From Aporrectodea caliginosa (Eukaryota; Annelida; Clitellata; Crassiclitellata; Lumbricidae), in assembly GCA_020284085.1 (NCBI GenBank), contig JACEVL010000428.1, forward strand, positions 442,001 to 506,000: 64,000 bases of DNA, given 5' to 3'. The position numbers were made by a program, and so were the translations under genes. Shown in pieces: positions 34,365 through 46,045 of this stretch. Within the stretch, counting starts at the first letter, position 1. Each line of letters starts with the position of its first letter. The notes beneath the pieces are model-generated. The model ran no database searches and was not told the DNA's origin. It saw nothing but the letters and a program-made list of their open reading frames with translations.

Positions 34365-36426
34365 CTCCATTGTTGCTTTAAATAATTTCCAAAATTAGTG
34401 ACGTTACGAACTTACAAATGACGTTACGCGGGAGGTGTCCACCGTGTTGTTATGACCAATCATATTGCACGAAATTGGAGCGATCACTCACAGTCATTAG
34501 GTCACGAAAGTGACGAAACGCTGCGTTCCGAACCATATAATTATAAGAGGTCGTTGTTCCGAACCGTCGTCGCAAGTAAGCAAAAATTAAAGTATAGCCT
34601 AATGTAAATTAGGTAAATAAAATAATGGCTGCAGTTTCCTCTTGGAGCCAATCGATCGCGCTCGATTTGCGCGATCGATTTACCGATCCACCAGACCTTT
34701 GCTAGGCGATCGACCAAGGAGATCGATCGATCCGTCGAACGCTGTGTTCTGGAACTTTCTCTATCGAACGTTTCAGAAAAAAATTAAAGTACCTTCCTGT
34801 TTACGTCATCTGACTAAGCGAACTACCACTAGTGCATATATGCGGTGTATTTAGTCATAATTATTACTTCCTTTTAGTAATCTTCATCTATTATTATAAA
34901 ACAAATATTGTCACTACGGGAAGGAGCTTGAGCACAAACTTGCTTCCTACTAAAAAAATAAGCGCTACTTCCTCAAGACTATAATAGATTACTTTTATAC
35001 CAGGTATTAAGTTGTCATTCAGGCGTACAAAGTTGTTTGTCAAATACAAACTTAGCAGTTTCAACACATCGCTCAAAGTAAGGAGTAAAAAGATTCTATT
35101 CACCTCAATGTCAAGGCCTTTTTACAAAAACCTTAATTCGAGATATCTTGCTGATGCGCCTGCACCATTCCATCAACAACCATCATCAACGATTTCCACA
35201 TTAACACCATGCTGTTTCTAAGGCTTGACTTCGCGGTTGCTAATTTGGAACAGAAACCGATCGAACTGCATGGCTCTCGCGGAATTCATTTCATAGGCTA
35301 TAGCACCGATGAATTGGCTGGTATCCATGATGCGATTTCGCATTACTCTGAAACAGTTCGTCTACATTCACACTTTCATTAAAAAATACTTAGACGTTAA
35401 TGCCTGAAACTGAATTTGACATACCAGGAGGATTAAGAAATACGCGTCAGTATGTCTGATAGAATAATACTGTTGTTGGCATAACCTAGAGTAGACGTTT
35501 GGGGAAACATATAAATACTGAATGAAGATGCTATTGCTTGTGTTTAAACTCTACCTAGGTATCATCTTCTCGCATTATAACACAACTTTCAAAAACTATC
35601 ACAAACTTACGCTTTCCATCTTGAAGGAATTTGGATTTGGAATCAATCAAGAAACGGATATGAGAATTTCGCAAGAAACTGAAGGTTTGATCGCAGAAAT
35701 TCGGAAACAAAACGGTTTGCCGTTTGACCCAAAGTCCGCCCTGATGTATGCCACCTCAAATGTGGTTATGAATATTCTCTTTGGCAGCGAATCTCAGGCT
35801 GGTATCAACAGGAGTAAGATGATTATGGATTCGAATGAATTTCTGGAGAATCTGGATTCGAGAATTGATTACGCTCCCTTAATTTGATTTCTTCCAAGTT
35901 TTCGTAAGAAGATTGCCAAGCAGATAAGTTCGCATAAACGCATGATGGATCAAATTGAGATGGCAATAGAGCAGAACAAAAGAAATCCTTCAGAAAGAAC
36001 TTTTGTGACTCGATTTATTGAAATCGAGGGGCCCAATTACAGCCAGCCGGACCTCATTTATATCTTAAGAGATATGTGCTTAGCCAGCACAGATACCACC
36101 GAGGTGACTTTGTCGTGGGCGCTTTTGGAATTGGCCAATCATCCCAAGGTACGGGCCCGTCTTCAGAGAGAAATTGACGAAGTATGCGATGGAAACAGAC
36201 TTCCTTCGATTGATGACAAGCAACATCTGCCTTATACAGAAGCTGTGATGTTCGAAGTGATGCGACGTCACACCCTAGTCTATAATCCGATTGGGCGTTT
36301 AACGATGAAAGACACGGAGATCTGTGGCTACTTCATACCTCGTGGGTGTTTGGTATGTACATGATAAACGCTGCAATATTGCAAATCTTTAATGTTAAAG
36401 AAATTGAGATTGCTAAGCCTTTTAAT

Positions 36427-36856
36427 TAGGGACCTACGAATCACAGATTCTCTGACGAATCGAATCTCGAATGGAATCGGTGTAAAAGTTCGAATTGGAA
36501 TCGAATCTCGTCAATAGGTACCAGTTTGATATTCGTGTCAGGCACAGGCGTACGTATAGGTCACAGTAACACCGTTATCAATACGTCAATGTAAGCCTAA
36601 CAACTTTTCTTCAGTTTAAAATTAATTAAACTAATTATTTCCACTAACAGAATTAAAATAACACAAATAATCTCTTAGATTAAAACCAGTTATGCCGTTC
36701 TGTTCTCGTTCCATCTTCATTAAATTAATCACGCACTTTACTGCCTAAATCACTTATTCACAATTAGTTTAGAACAAGGCGTCATTTTTGGAATCGAGTC
36801 GCAGACTGTCGTCCGATTACTTTTCGAATCGAATATTGAAGCTTCGCAGGTCTCTA
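36427..36856. mobile_element. Probable hAT-like MITE
   Basis: The ends are TAGGGACCTACGAA and, on the minus strand, TAGAGACCTGCGAA, 12 of 14 matching. The body repeats CGAATCGAATCTCG-like words. Flanking octamers CTTTTAAT and CATGTTAT agree at only five of eight positions, so the target duplication is not convincing. It lies in intron 3 of P450 gene 3. Confidence 0.55.
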
Positions 36857-38638
36857 CATGTTATAGCTCTTCATTTCGTCTGAGGCCTAAGGGTTTCCTG
36901 TATCGATATTTAAAGGAAGTCGGTTGTTGTAGGCCTATAATTGCCGCGGATGTGTTTGTGGTTCTCTAAGCAGCGATCGGTTGTGACCGGTACGCACCGG
37001 AACGGCGTTCCGGTTCTTTTTTGACTACCGGAACGCCGTATCGGTTAAAATTTCTAGATCAACATGGCGCCTGAAGCAGGCGTTCCGGTCCTTTTTTTAT
37101 TTAGGACGGGATCACTGTCTCTAAGAATATCTTAGATGTTGAAGTGACCAATCTGTGTATAGTTTCTAGAGAAGCACGAAAAGAGGTGTGCATTTTACCA
37201 ATTTAACATTGACTTAAGTGAAGTTTGCTCTTAAATAAAAGCATTTTAAGTCGAGAACGGAAAGACGCGACGCACCTAATAATGAAATCTATCACTGCTT
37301 TCCCAAACAATGCTCTAGTGGCAATCAAAATATTATCAATCGCATCTCCGCTCCAAATTATGGCATTGAAAGACAAAATATGGGAACCTAGTGGAGTTCT
37401 TATAGGAAGTTTCCTACTTTTGGCCTAGTGAAATAGTTCTCTGTTCGATGTGGAATCAATATTATTTTTTAGCAACTGGAGGGATACGATTCTATTCAGA
37501 CGTCTTTGTAATAACCTTAGTAAAAGACTTCTGAACTCTTGAGTTATGACCCGCTAGGTGTGCAGTCAGTTAGCATTAACATTTCTTGTCCGATCTCTGG
37601 TTTCAATTATCTTATATGAACGCTATTTATGAACTTCAATTGATTGCTTTATTGTACCATGAAATTTGCTATTGTTTTAGGCCATTACTAATATGTACAG
37701 CGCTCACATGGACCCTAAGGCCTGGGGAGACCCAGAGAATTTCAGACCAGAGAGATTCTTGGATAAGGATAACAACGTGATTAGAAGAGATGACATCTTC
37801 TCGTTTAACATCGGTAAGTAACGCTTAGGAATTGCTTTACTTCCGATCTGTCAATAGAGTCGTGCATTAAAATAATTGCTATTTTATATCTCTCATTTCA
37901 ATATAGTTTTCATCGCTGTAATGAACGCAATGAACGCAATTTCATAATTCTGCGCACGACAAAATATTAGATCAGTCCAGCCATCAAGTTCTGGTCGTCA
38001 AATCGTAATCCTAATCGTCGTAATCGTAAATTACAAATATATCTGAACGGTACCCTTAAACTAAGCGAAGGCACCAGCTTATTTATGAGCGCTGCGTCGT
38101 ATCACTGTGGTTGTCAAGAGGTCTATGTCCGGTGTAGGTCCGAGTTCGATTGTCAGAGAGTGGAGAAAAATCTATAATGACAAATGGCAATAACACTTTG
38201 TAACTATTATTTGACAAACTTGTTTCGCTAAAATCAACAAGTTCTGCCTCTTTTTAATCGGGTTTAGAAAATAGTCAAGAGCCCCGATGGATTTGAACGC
38301 AACACTGAAGCCTGAGATAAGGATTTAGAAAACAGAAAAGAGCACTGTTAGCCTATATTTAATTGCGAAACTGGAGCCTGAGCAAAATGACAACTAGAAA
38401 AAGACCTGAATTGCATAGATTTACAACAACTCCTATTGGTGCATTTTGTTTTGCAGGGAAACGTTCTTGCATTGGAGAGAAGCTGGCACGCCAAGAGATA
38501 TTCCTCTTCCTGGCCAACCTTGTGAGGCATTTTGATATCCAGCCACCAGAGGGCCAGGATTTTGTCAGTGCTAAAGAAGTGCACGGCCTCGTCATTTCAC
38601 CATCGCCTTTCAAAATAAGACTTATTCCAAGATGTTAG

Positions 38639-40440
38639 CTAGAAGCTTACAAGTCTGCTCATTGCTTCCTGCTTTACGAAGTGCTACCAAGTGACAGTGC
38701 AAAATGCTTTATCTTTCTGAACACCTAGTGATGTCACATACTCATGGTGTAAGGAAAAGAAAATTAATTATTAGTTTCCAGACAGTCTACGATGCCATAA
38801 AACCCATTCATTTTAGTCAAACATTCATTCCTTCATTTGTAACCTACGAAAACATTATTCGGGTTTAAAAAAAATAGTAGTAATAACAGCAGACCAACAT
38901 TTAAATAATTTTAATAATAATAATAATTATTATTATTATTAAATAATAATAATTATTATTGTATTAGCCTCGTGTGAGAATGATACTGATTCTTAGTGGT
39001 GGTGGTGGTGGTAGTAGTAGTAGTAGAAGTAGTAGTAGTAGTAGCAGCAGTAGTAGTAGTAGTATTTCAGTAATAGTAATTGTAATAATGTAATAATAAT
39101 AAATAACAATACTGTCCTCACAAGAAAGAATTAAACATCTGCAAAAGGCTGCTTTTGAGACAAATTTAAAAGACTTGCTGCCTAGTAGATCTTAGCACTA
39201 TAATATTGTTGCTTTTAACCAATATCATTCTGTAACAAACAGGCTGACAGCTGCCATTTTTTAAGGAAAAAGAATTTTAGATTATATTGAAAGTGTTAAT
39301 TGATCGGTTTTTACTTAGCCTTGAAGACCGATGATATAATGAGCTAATAATTGCTAAGAAAAACGCATCTTTATAAAGTCGAATTTTAGCCTGGAACAAT
39401 CCAACAATTTACTCTTATTCAGATCGAGTTTATCAAACATTATTTTTAAAGATATGAAAATAGTTGTACACAGCTTTAAAAATATTAATATAACTTATTA
39501 TTGATCATAATTTTATCCGGCAACGAAAACAGTTTATGGATGATGAATATGTCACGAATTTCATTGAATTAGAACCACACTTACTAATCTGCATCTATTA
39601 GGTTTACAACATCTTAATATCTTGCCAGCATTTAATTTTATTTTCTGGGTTCATACAGGTCAGTTTAGAAATAATGTAAAGTTTTTTCCCCCGTGGAATC
39701 TCTCTCGCCCAGATCTTACATTTCATCGTCTGAGAAATTATCTTAGCGTATCTCCATTTTCCAAAACTGCGAGATAAACGAGGTAGAAGTGCCACATTGT
39801 AAGTAAGTAAGTAAGTAAGAATATTCTTTATTTGACTACCAGCAAACGCAAAGTAGCTTACAGAAAAAAAATATATATATAATGTGCGGAAAAAATAAGA
39901 AATTCAGTGCAATAAGGAAGGCATTGTCAAATAACAGTTCACGCACAGACGTCATAATTAAAACATAAAGACGTTGCATTTAAAAAATTAACAATTACAG
40001 CTGTTTTCAGAATTTATTTCATGCTGGCTGATAATAGGGTCGCAGCGCTGCCCTGTTCATACGATTACTTCCGCGCAATTGGTACTTTGTAGCAACGGCA
40101 TCACCAATAGGCAGCTTAAAGGATAGGAAAAATCGCCTTTTTATGCACAGAAATAGAAAAAAGGTAAATTTGAATAGGTATTGTAGGTGCCACGGTCAAG
40201 TGTGACCTTTTATTGCCATTAATCTGTCGCGCCCCTCCATCGTTGTAGCAGCTAGAGAGTTGGTTAAATGATTGCCTTATGTGTTCCAATTGACGATAAA
40301 AATACATTGTCCTGTGAGAACTGTAAAAGTGCTTTCCTATCGACGTCTATCATGACCCTTAGGCCTAGTACCTTCAGACGTCGTCGATAAGCTGTCGGAA
40401 TCGTCGGCCTCAGCCTAGACTGTATTCAGTGTTAAAGCGT
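38639..40440. other. Intergenic sequence with simple repeats
   Basis: Just after gene 3 the sequence resembles the 3' flank of gene 2 in reverse (TTGCTTCCTGCTTT and GTGCAAAATGCTTTAT-type words), which is probably shared 3' UTR. GGT/AGT triplet repeats lie at 38996-39065 and a short GTAA repeat at 39798-39818. No gene is recognised. Confidence 0.5.
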
Positions 40441-40474
40441 TCGCTTTGAGGTCTTAACGAGAATTCGTTCGAGT

Positions 40475-40645
40475 GTTTAGCTACATTGGTTAGAGAGCAC
40501 TCCCTTGCGCCTATTATAATAGGCCTATAATATATAATAATATGCGTACGGCTGCTGGTTCGCATAGGCCAACCGTGGTGGATATTTCAAAGATTTAAAT
40601 CTCGGGCTAGCACGTACGCACACTGGGATCTTAAATGGTGTGGCA
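40475..40645 (+). repeat. tRNA-like SINE, family S3, second copy
   Basis: TTAGCTACATTGGTTAGAGA, a GGTTCGCATAGG B-box-like word, TTTAAATCTCGGGCTAGCAC and CTTAAATGGTGTGGCAC occur in the same order as at 14375-14580. Confidence 0.55.
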
Positions 40646-41266
40646 CCCAGGGGCGGAGACTTAGGGGGGGACAGCGGGGGACGGTCCCTTGAGGTGGGTG
40701 GGACGGAGCTGCTTATATCCCCCCAATATTTCTGAAAAATTTCATGAATATAATAATAATAGCTATGAGTGACAGCTGGTTCTTATCAGCACTCAAATAA
40801 TAGAGCAATTTTGTTCAGATGACAGCTGAAAGTCATAACATCTGTAGGGGTTTACTGTTGATTTCACAAATCAAACTCTGCCATATTCACAAAAACTATA
40901 TTGTTCAAGAATCGTACTAAAGTTATTGAAGTGGTACTACTGCAACAGTCAGTGACATGATTTTTAGATGTTTCAAATTGCTGATTAACATAGGTTTCAA
41001 GCTGTTCAGCCATTTAAATGAATGATTATCTGTATTAGCATTGATGTGATTGCTTTAGTTACTAGCTTATTGTTGTTTACTTCTTGTGAATTGAAATGTT
41101 GGCTAAGCACTGGACATTGAATCAAAAACTTAATTGTTTCGCATAAATTATAACTATTTAACAGTATACTTGATGATAACAAATTTCTATTAGAAAATCT
41201 GGAGTTTTTGTTAAAATAATGTGCAATTAACCAAACACTTGTTTCATGTAAACTCTAACTGGTTAA

Positions 41267-41739
41267 CAGGAATGGATAACTAATCGATTATAATCTGATT
41301 GATTAGCTAATTGATTTGATAAAACAGCTAGTTGTAATTGATTAGCAATTTGTTCTTAATTCTAATTGATTAGAATTTTTAAAATTATTTTAAGAATGAG
41401 TTAACAACTGCTGTGTCAAACTACTTGATGCAGGCAATGCGACCATTTTCTGAAGTGGAAAATGAAGGTTTCATAAAACTAATGAGAATTGCAACTTCAC
41501 GATGTTGTGTGCAAACAAGGAAACCCATGCAGGCTAAGGAGACTGCAGTAACTTGCTGTGCTTTTATTAAAATTTAACAAATTCATGAATCAAATATATG
41601 TTTAAATTATCGAAATCTAATTGCTAATTGATTAGGTACAAGATTTTGCTAATTCTAATTATAATCGATTAGCAAATTTCAGCTAATTCTAATAATTATT
41701 TTAATTGATTAGCAATTTAACTAATCATGCCCATCTCTG
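41267..41739. mobile_element. hAT-type MITE inside repeat A
   Basis: The left end is CAGGAATGGATAAC; the right end on the minus strand is CAGAGATGGGCATG. Flanks CTGGTTAA (41259-41266) and CTGTTTAA (41740-41747) are an 8-bp duplication with one change. The body is made of GATTAGCTAATTG-type palindromic words. The same insertion is present at the same place in repeat B, so it predates the duplication. Confidence 0.8.
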
Positions 41740-43339
41740 CTGTTTAACAGTATTATACTTGGTAACAGCTCTTAACTACATTTAGCATCCTAGCCATTTG
41801 AATATATCACTGGTAGGTGAACTGGCATTAACACTTTAACGACGAGCTGCATCGGTTTAGGATCACTTGGTACACTCTCGTCATTCAAGTGTTGAGCAGC
41901 ATGGAGCATAAATTCTTGTATTATGGTCCAACTTGCCATAATATTCCTACACCATACCCACTCAGACAGATGAGACACTAGCCCTTCCTCTTGTTAGATG
42001 TAATGGCACGTGCATTTAACCATTAATTTCAATGGACATTGGAGCATAAGAACTAGCACTCCAAGTACTTGAAAACCAGCAGTAGCCTACACATTTCTTT
42101 TTGATCAAAGCAATTTAAGAAATGGGTTTGTGCTTTGGTGAAAGTCATGTTTATATTTTGAAAAGTGTTACATGATGATAAATTGAATACTTTTTATGGT
42201 TAAGTCAGAAATAGTGACTATTTTAATTTATTTTGACTGGGTGTTATGACTCTGACTAAGCGTTTGTATGTGTTTTCAAAATTTAAAAATCTTGAGAAGC
42301 CTTTTGACTATGTACCGGTATGCACTACAAACCAAGGGATTTTAGCAGCTTTGATTTTTGTGGAGTGTTGAAGCACTTAAAAGTGAATGCAATAATGGCA
42401 GGGAAAAAAAAACTGTCTGAAGCTTACAACGCTTTTGTGAAGGGCCCACTTAAAATGTGCTATATTAAGTGTCCTGACTGACTTCATTTTCTTTGTATAG
42501 TATTACCTTACAATGTGTATCCTAGACCTACTGGCTAAGAGCAACTTTGAGAAACTTTATATAAATGAAGTTGTTAGACGATATCTGCACTTTTTACAGT
42601 ATAACTTACAATGTGTTTCGTAAACCTGTACTTTGATAAATTTTATCTGAATACTAACCCAAGTGTAATCTAGTTTGTAGCGTACGGACAGCTGTAGGCT
42701 AATTAAAGAATATCTGTTTATGAATGAGTTCTACAAAGAAAGTGACCTACAGATGTGAAGCTGTCGATCTGATTGTTTACTACCAACGATTTGCTATAAT
42801 AATTATAATTATTGATTGGCTGAAGTCATTAAATATTAAAATTCAAAGATTGCATTGACTTCTTTAAAGAATGCATAGTTCTTAATTATTGCCACATTAT
42901 GTTTTGATGCGTTTGTGTAATTGTGAGTTAATTAGTGTAATATTTTCTACCCCAGCAATAGATTGACAAATTGAAAACTGGGTAGTAAAAACATTGGACC
43001 AAAGTTGATGTACAACATTATGTTTTGACATGCGTTTGTGTACTGTGATAATTTGTAACATTTTCTACCCCAGCACTAGATTGACAACTAAAATACTGGG
43101 TACAAAACACATTGGACCAAAGTCGGATGTACAACCATTCGCCAATGGTAAACACGTCGTATGGCCAACATTGACCCAATGTCGTATAGAAGTCGGTAAA
43201 GGATAACACAAAAGGTTTCTTTAATTCGGTCCAATGTTCGCCCATTAACGTTGGGCCAACGTAGCTTTCCCCTCCAATTTATAACCGATCGCCAACGTCG
43301 ACCCGAACCCTTACCGACTTATATACGACATTGGATAAA

Positions 43340-44275
43340 TGTTGGTCCGATGCCAGGATCACCGTTGGCGAATGGTTGTATGGCCGACATTGGCAAAAGG
43401 TTTTTATGAAATCCGGTCCAATGTTCCCCAATAACATTGGCCCAACGTAGCTACACACACCTATATCCAACCGACGGCCCACGTCAATCCGACCCTTTAC
43501 CGACTTATATACGACATTGGATAAATGTTGGTCCGATGCCAGGATCACCGTTGGCGAATGGTTGTATGGCCGACATTGGCAAAAGGTTTTTATGAAATCC
43601 GGTCCAATGTTCCCCCAATAACATTGGCCCAACGTAGCTACACACACCTATATCCAACCGACGGCCCACGTCAATCCGACCCTTTCCCGACTTTTATACG
43701 ACATTGGATAAATGTTGGTCCGATGTCAGGATCACCGTTGGCGAATGGTTGTATGGCCGACATTGGCAAAAGGTTTTTATGAAATCCGGTCCAATGTTCC
43801 CCCAATAACATTGGCCCAACGTAGCTACACACACCTATATCCAACCGACGGCCCACGTCAATCCGACCCTTTCCCGACTTATATACGACATTGGATAAAT
43901 GTTGGTCCGATGTCAGGATCACCGTTGGCGAATGGTTGTATGGCCGACATTGGCAAAAGGTTTTTATGAAATCCGGTCCAATGTTCCCCCAATAACATTG
44001 GCCCAACGTAGCTACACACACCTATATCCAACCGACGGCCCACGTCAATCCGACCCTTTACCGACTTATATACGACATTGGATAAATGTTGGTCCGATGT
44101 CAGGATCACCGTTGGCGAATGGTTGTATGGCCGACATTGGCAAAAGGTTTTTATGAAATCCGGTCCAATGTTCCCCCAATAACATTGGCCCAACGTAGCT
44201 ACACACACCTATATCCAACCGACGGCCCACGTCAATCCGACCCTTTACCGACTTATATACGACATTGGATCAATG
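43340..44275. repeat. 187-bp tandem array in repeat A, five units
   Basis: Units begin GTTGGTCCGATGYCAGGATC and recur every 187 bp (the first unit is 186). Each unit contains many copies and inversions of CCAATGT/ACATTGG and CCAACG/CGTTGG. Flanking sequence at 43090-43330 and 44276-44415 has the same words in a non-tandem order. The 85-residue frames repeated here on both strands are by-products of the unit. Confidence 0.92.
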
Positions 44276-44432
44276 TTCGCCCAATAACATTGGGCCAACG
44301 TTATTGGACTAACATTGGACCGGATTTCATAAAAACCTTTTGCCGATGTCGGGTATACAACCATTCGCCGATGGTGACTCTGACGTCGGGCCAACATTGA
44401 CCCAATGTGTGTGTGCTGAATAATATTCCTAA

Positions 44433-45467
44433 TCCTACTATCAGAGAGCGCATCGAAAGAGCGGTAGTGAAGCCTGTATTGTCCGCCAAAGCGAGTCTCG
44501 GTCTAGGTTTGGACTCTTCAAAAAACTACAAGAGGAAAAGAAGTTGAAGTGGACTGATGAACTAGCGAATGAATTGCACAAACCCGCGGTACATCGTTTT
44601 CAGAAAAGGAAGGTTTACGTCGGGGGTATTGATGATATATGGGCGGCTGACCTGGTTGATATGCAGGCATTTGCCAAACAGAACGATGATGTGAAATATC
44701 TGTTATGCGTCATAGATTTATTTTCTAGATACGGTTGGATCGCTCCATTGAATGATAAGAGCGGTGACTCCGTTTACAATGCCTTCGCGAAGATATTTAC
44801 GAGCAGCGGACGAAAACCCCAGAAACTCTGGGTTGACAAAGGGACTGAATTCTATAATAAACGTGTGAAGTCTTTGGGAGTCGAGCTGTATTCGACTGAA
44901 AATGAAGAGAAATCGTGCGTCGTTGAGAGATGGAACAGGACGATGAAAGAAAAGATGTACAAATATTTTTCAGCTAATTCTACGAGAAGATATGTAGACG
45001 TGTTGGAAGAAATGGTTAGCATTTACAACAACGTTAGACACAGTTCTATCAAAATGACGCCTGCTAAGGCGAGTATGAAGGCAAATGAAAGAATCGTGTG
45101 GTTGAATTTATACGGCGGCCTACACCCTACGCGCGTCAAACCAAAGTTTTCAGTAGGCGACAGCGTTAGAATCACTAAGAAAAAGAAGACCTTTGAAAAG
45201 GGTTACACGCCGAGATGGACTGAAGAAGTATTTACAGTATCGCAAGTACAATACACAGATCCACCAACTTATAAAATTACTGATTGTAATGATGAGGAAA
45301 TACAGGGTTCATTCTACGAAGAAGAGCTACAAAAGACTACTCAAGAAATATTCAGGATCGAAAAAGTTATTAGAACACGCGGGAAGAAATCTCTCGTAAA
45401 GTGGCTCGGATACCCAGACTCGTTCAATTCTTGGATCGATAATGAGGCATTGATGACTTTACCTTAG
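44433..45467 (+). CDS. Integrase with C-terminal chromodomain (Polinton/Maverick-type)
   Basis: The frame is open from a stop at 44430-44432 to TAG at 45465-45467. It has no convincing ATG at its start; the first conserved residues lie just before 44544. Counting from 44544: VGGIDDIWAADLVDM (27-40) supplies the first catalytic Asp (D36), LWVDKGTEFYNK the second (D98) and SCVVERWNRTMKEKM the Glu (E128), that is 29 intervening residues, fewer than the usual 34-35. The middle region carries NNVRHSSIKMTPAKAS and the basic DSVRITKKKKTFEKGY segment. The last about 40 residues (IEKVIRTRGKKSLVKWLGYP, FNSWI) form a chromodomain. The family catalyses insertion of transposon DNA and is often annotated F54H12.3-like. 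No Polinton polymerase, ATPase, protease or capsid gene is seen nearby, so this is a fragment or a solo integrase. Confidence 0.87.
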   Translation, partial: SYYQRAHRKSGSEACIVRQSESRSRFGLFKKLQEEKKLKWTDELANELHKPAVHRFQKRKVYVGGIDDIWAADLVDMQAFAKQNDDVKYLLCVIDLFSRYGWIAPLNDKSGDSVYNAFAKIFTSSGRKPQKLWVDKGTEFYNKRVKSLGVELYSTENEEKSCVVERWNRTMKEKMYKYFSANSTRRYVDVLEEMVSIYNNVRHSSIKMTPAKASMKANERIVWLNLYGGLHPTRVKPKFSVGDSVRITKKKKTFEKGYTPRWTEEVFTVSQVQYTDPPTYKITDCNDEEIQGSFYEEELQKTTQEIFRIEKVIRTRGKKSLVKWLGYPDSFNSWIDNEALMTLP

Positions 45468-45561
45468 TGCCTACACAGGCCGACAACGCACGACACTACA
45501 GAAATTAGTCCCTGTAATTACGCGTTGACTCGGCTGTGGGTTGCGCGATCTTATCGATACT

Positions 45562-45661
45562 GCGGGGATTTCCAATAGTTTCGAGATGACGTCATTGGCA
45601 AGATGGCGGGGATTTCCAATAGTTTCGAGATGACGTCATTGGCAAGATGGCGGGGATTTCC
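45562..45661. promoter_or_regulatory. 44-bp tandem repeat with CRE-like and YY1-like sites
   Basis: Two full 44-bp copies start at 45562 and 45606, followed by a partial third. Each contains the palindrome TGACGTCA (45587-45594, 45631-45638) and CAAGATGGCGGGG, close to the YY1 consensus. Such sites are typical of metazoan promoters. It lies just after the integrase, before more CCAAT-palindrome sequence. Activity is inferred only. Confidence 0.55.
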
Positions 45662-45759
45662 TTATCGTTCTTTTCGATGTGTGCTGATTTGGACCTATGT
45701 TAGGTTCTTGGCCCAGCCGCTTAGTTTTGCTACTACTAATGTTACATGCGCCGGTCTTG

Positions 45760-46045
45760 AACCAATGCTGGACCAACATTTTATGCATATCTAGGCGTGT
45801 CTGCCAGGGACTGAGAAGTCTGCATTATGTTGACATTTAGATATTATAGAATTTCCGATGTTTCTGATGTATGTTACTACGTCGGTACCGGTAGGCCTTC
45901 CAACGTCACACCTCCAGCATAATACCAACACTTAGCCAACGTTGATCCAATGTCACAAAACCGCGAATGTTGACCTTATGTAGGCTATGTTGCCCCTATA
46001 TGTGACGAATGCAATTACATTGGCGTAATGTAGGGTTTCCGACGT
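45760..46045. repeat. CCAATGTT/AACGTTGG-type sequence right of the integrase
   Basis: ACCAATGCTGGACCAACATT, TTAGCCAACGTTGATCCAAT and ATTACATTGGCGTAATG use the same words as the terminal part of repeat A, but diverged and not in 187-bp units. The integrase is thus bracketed on both sides by this sequence type. Confidence 0.5.

Larger units (their letters stand above)
40828..44418. repeat. Long direct repeat, copy A
   Basis: Nearly identical along its length to 51209-54649. It starts at GAAAGTCATAACATCTG and ends at CCCAATGTGTGTGTGCTG. Copy A differs by small indels near 40860, 40915 and 42370-42440, and by an extra diverged tandem copy of about 130 bp at about 42895-43025. It contains a hAT MITE (41267-41739) and the 187-bp array. 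No long reading frame with recognisable domains is present. An integrase frame begins directly beyond its right end. Confidence 0.9.

Noticed and set aside
36427..36856. Calling a confirmed 8-bp target duplication for this MITE
   Set aside because: The flanking octamers agree at only five of eight positions, so the duplication is not claimed.
43279..44400. Repeated 85-residue frames on both strands in the 187-bp arrays (also 53509-54631)
   Set aside because: Each is ended and restarted by the satellite unit, both strands are open, and no domain is recognisable.
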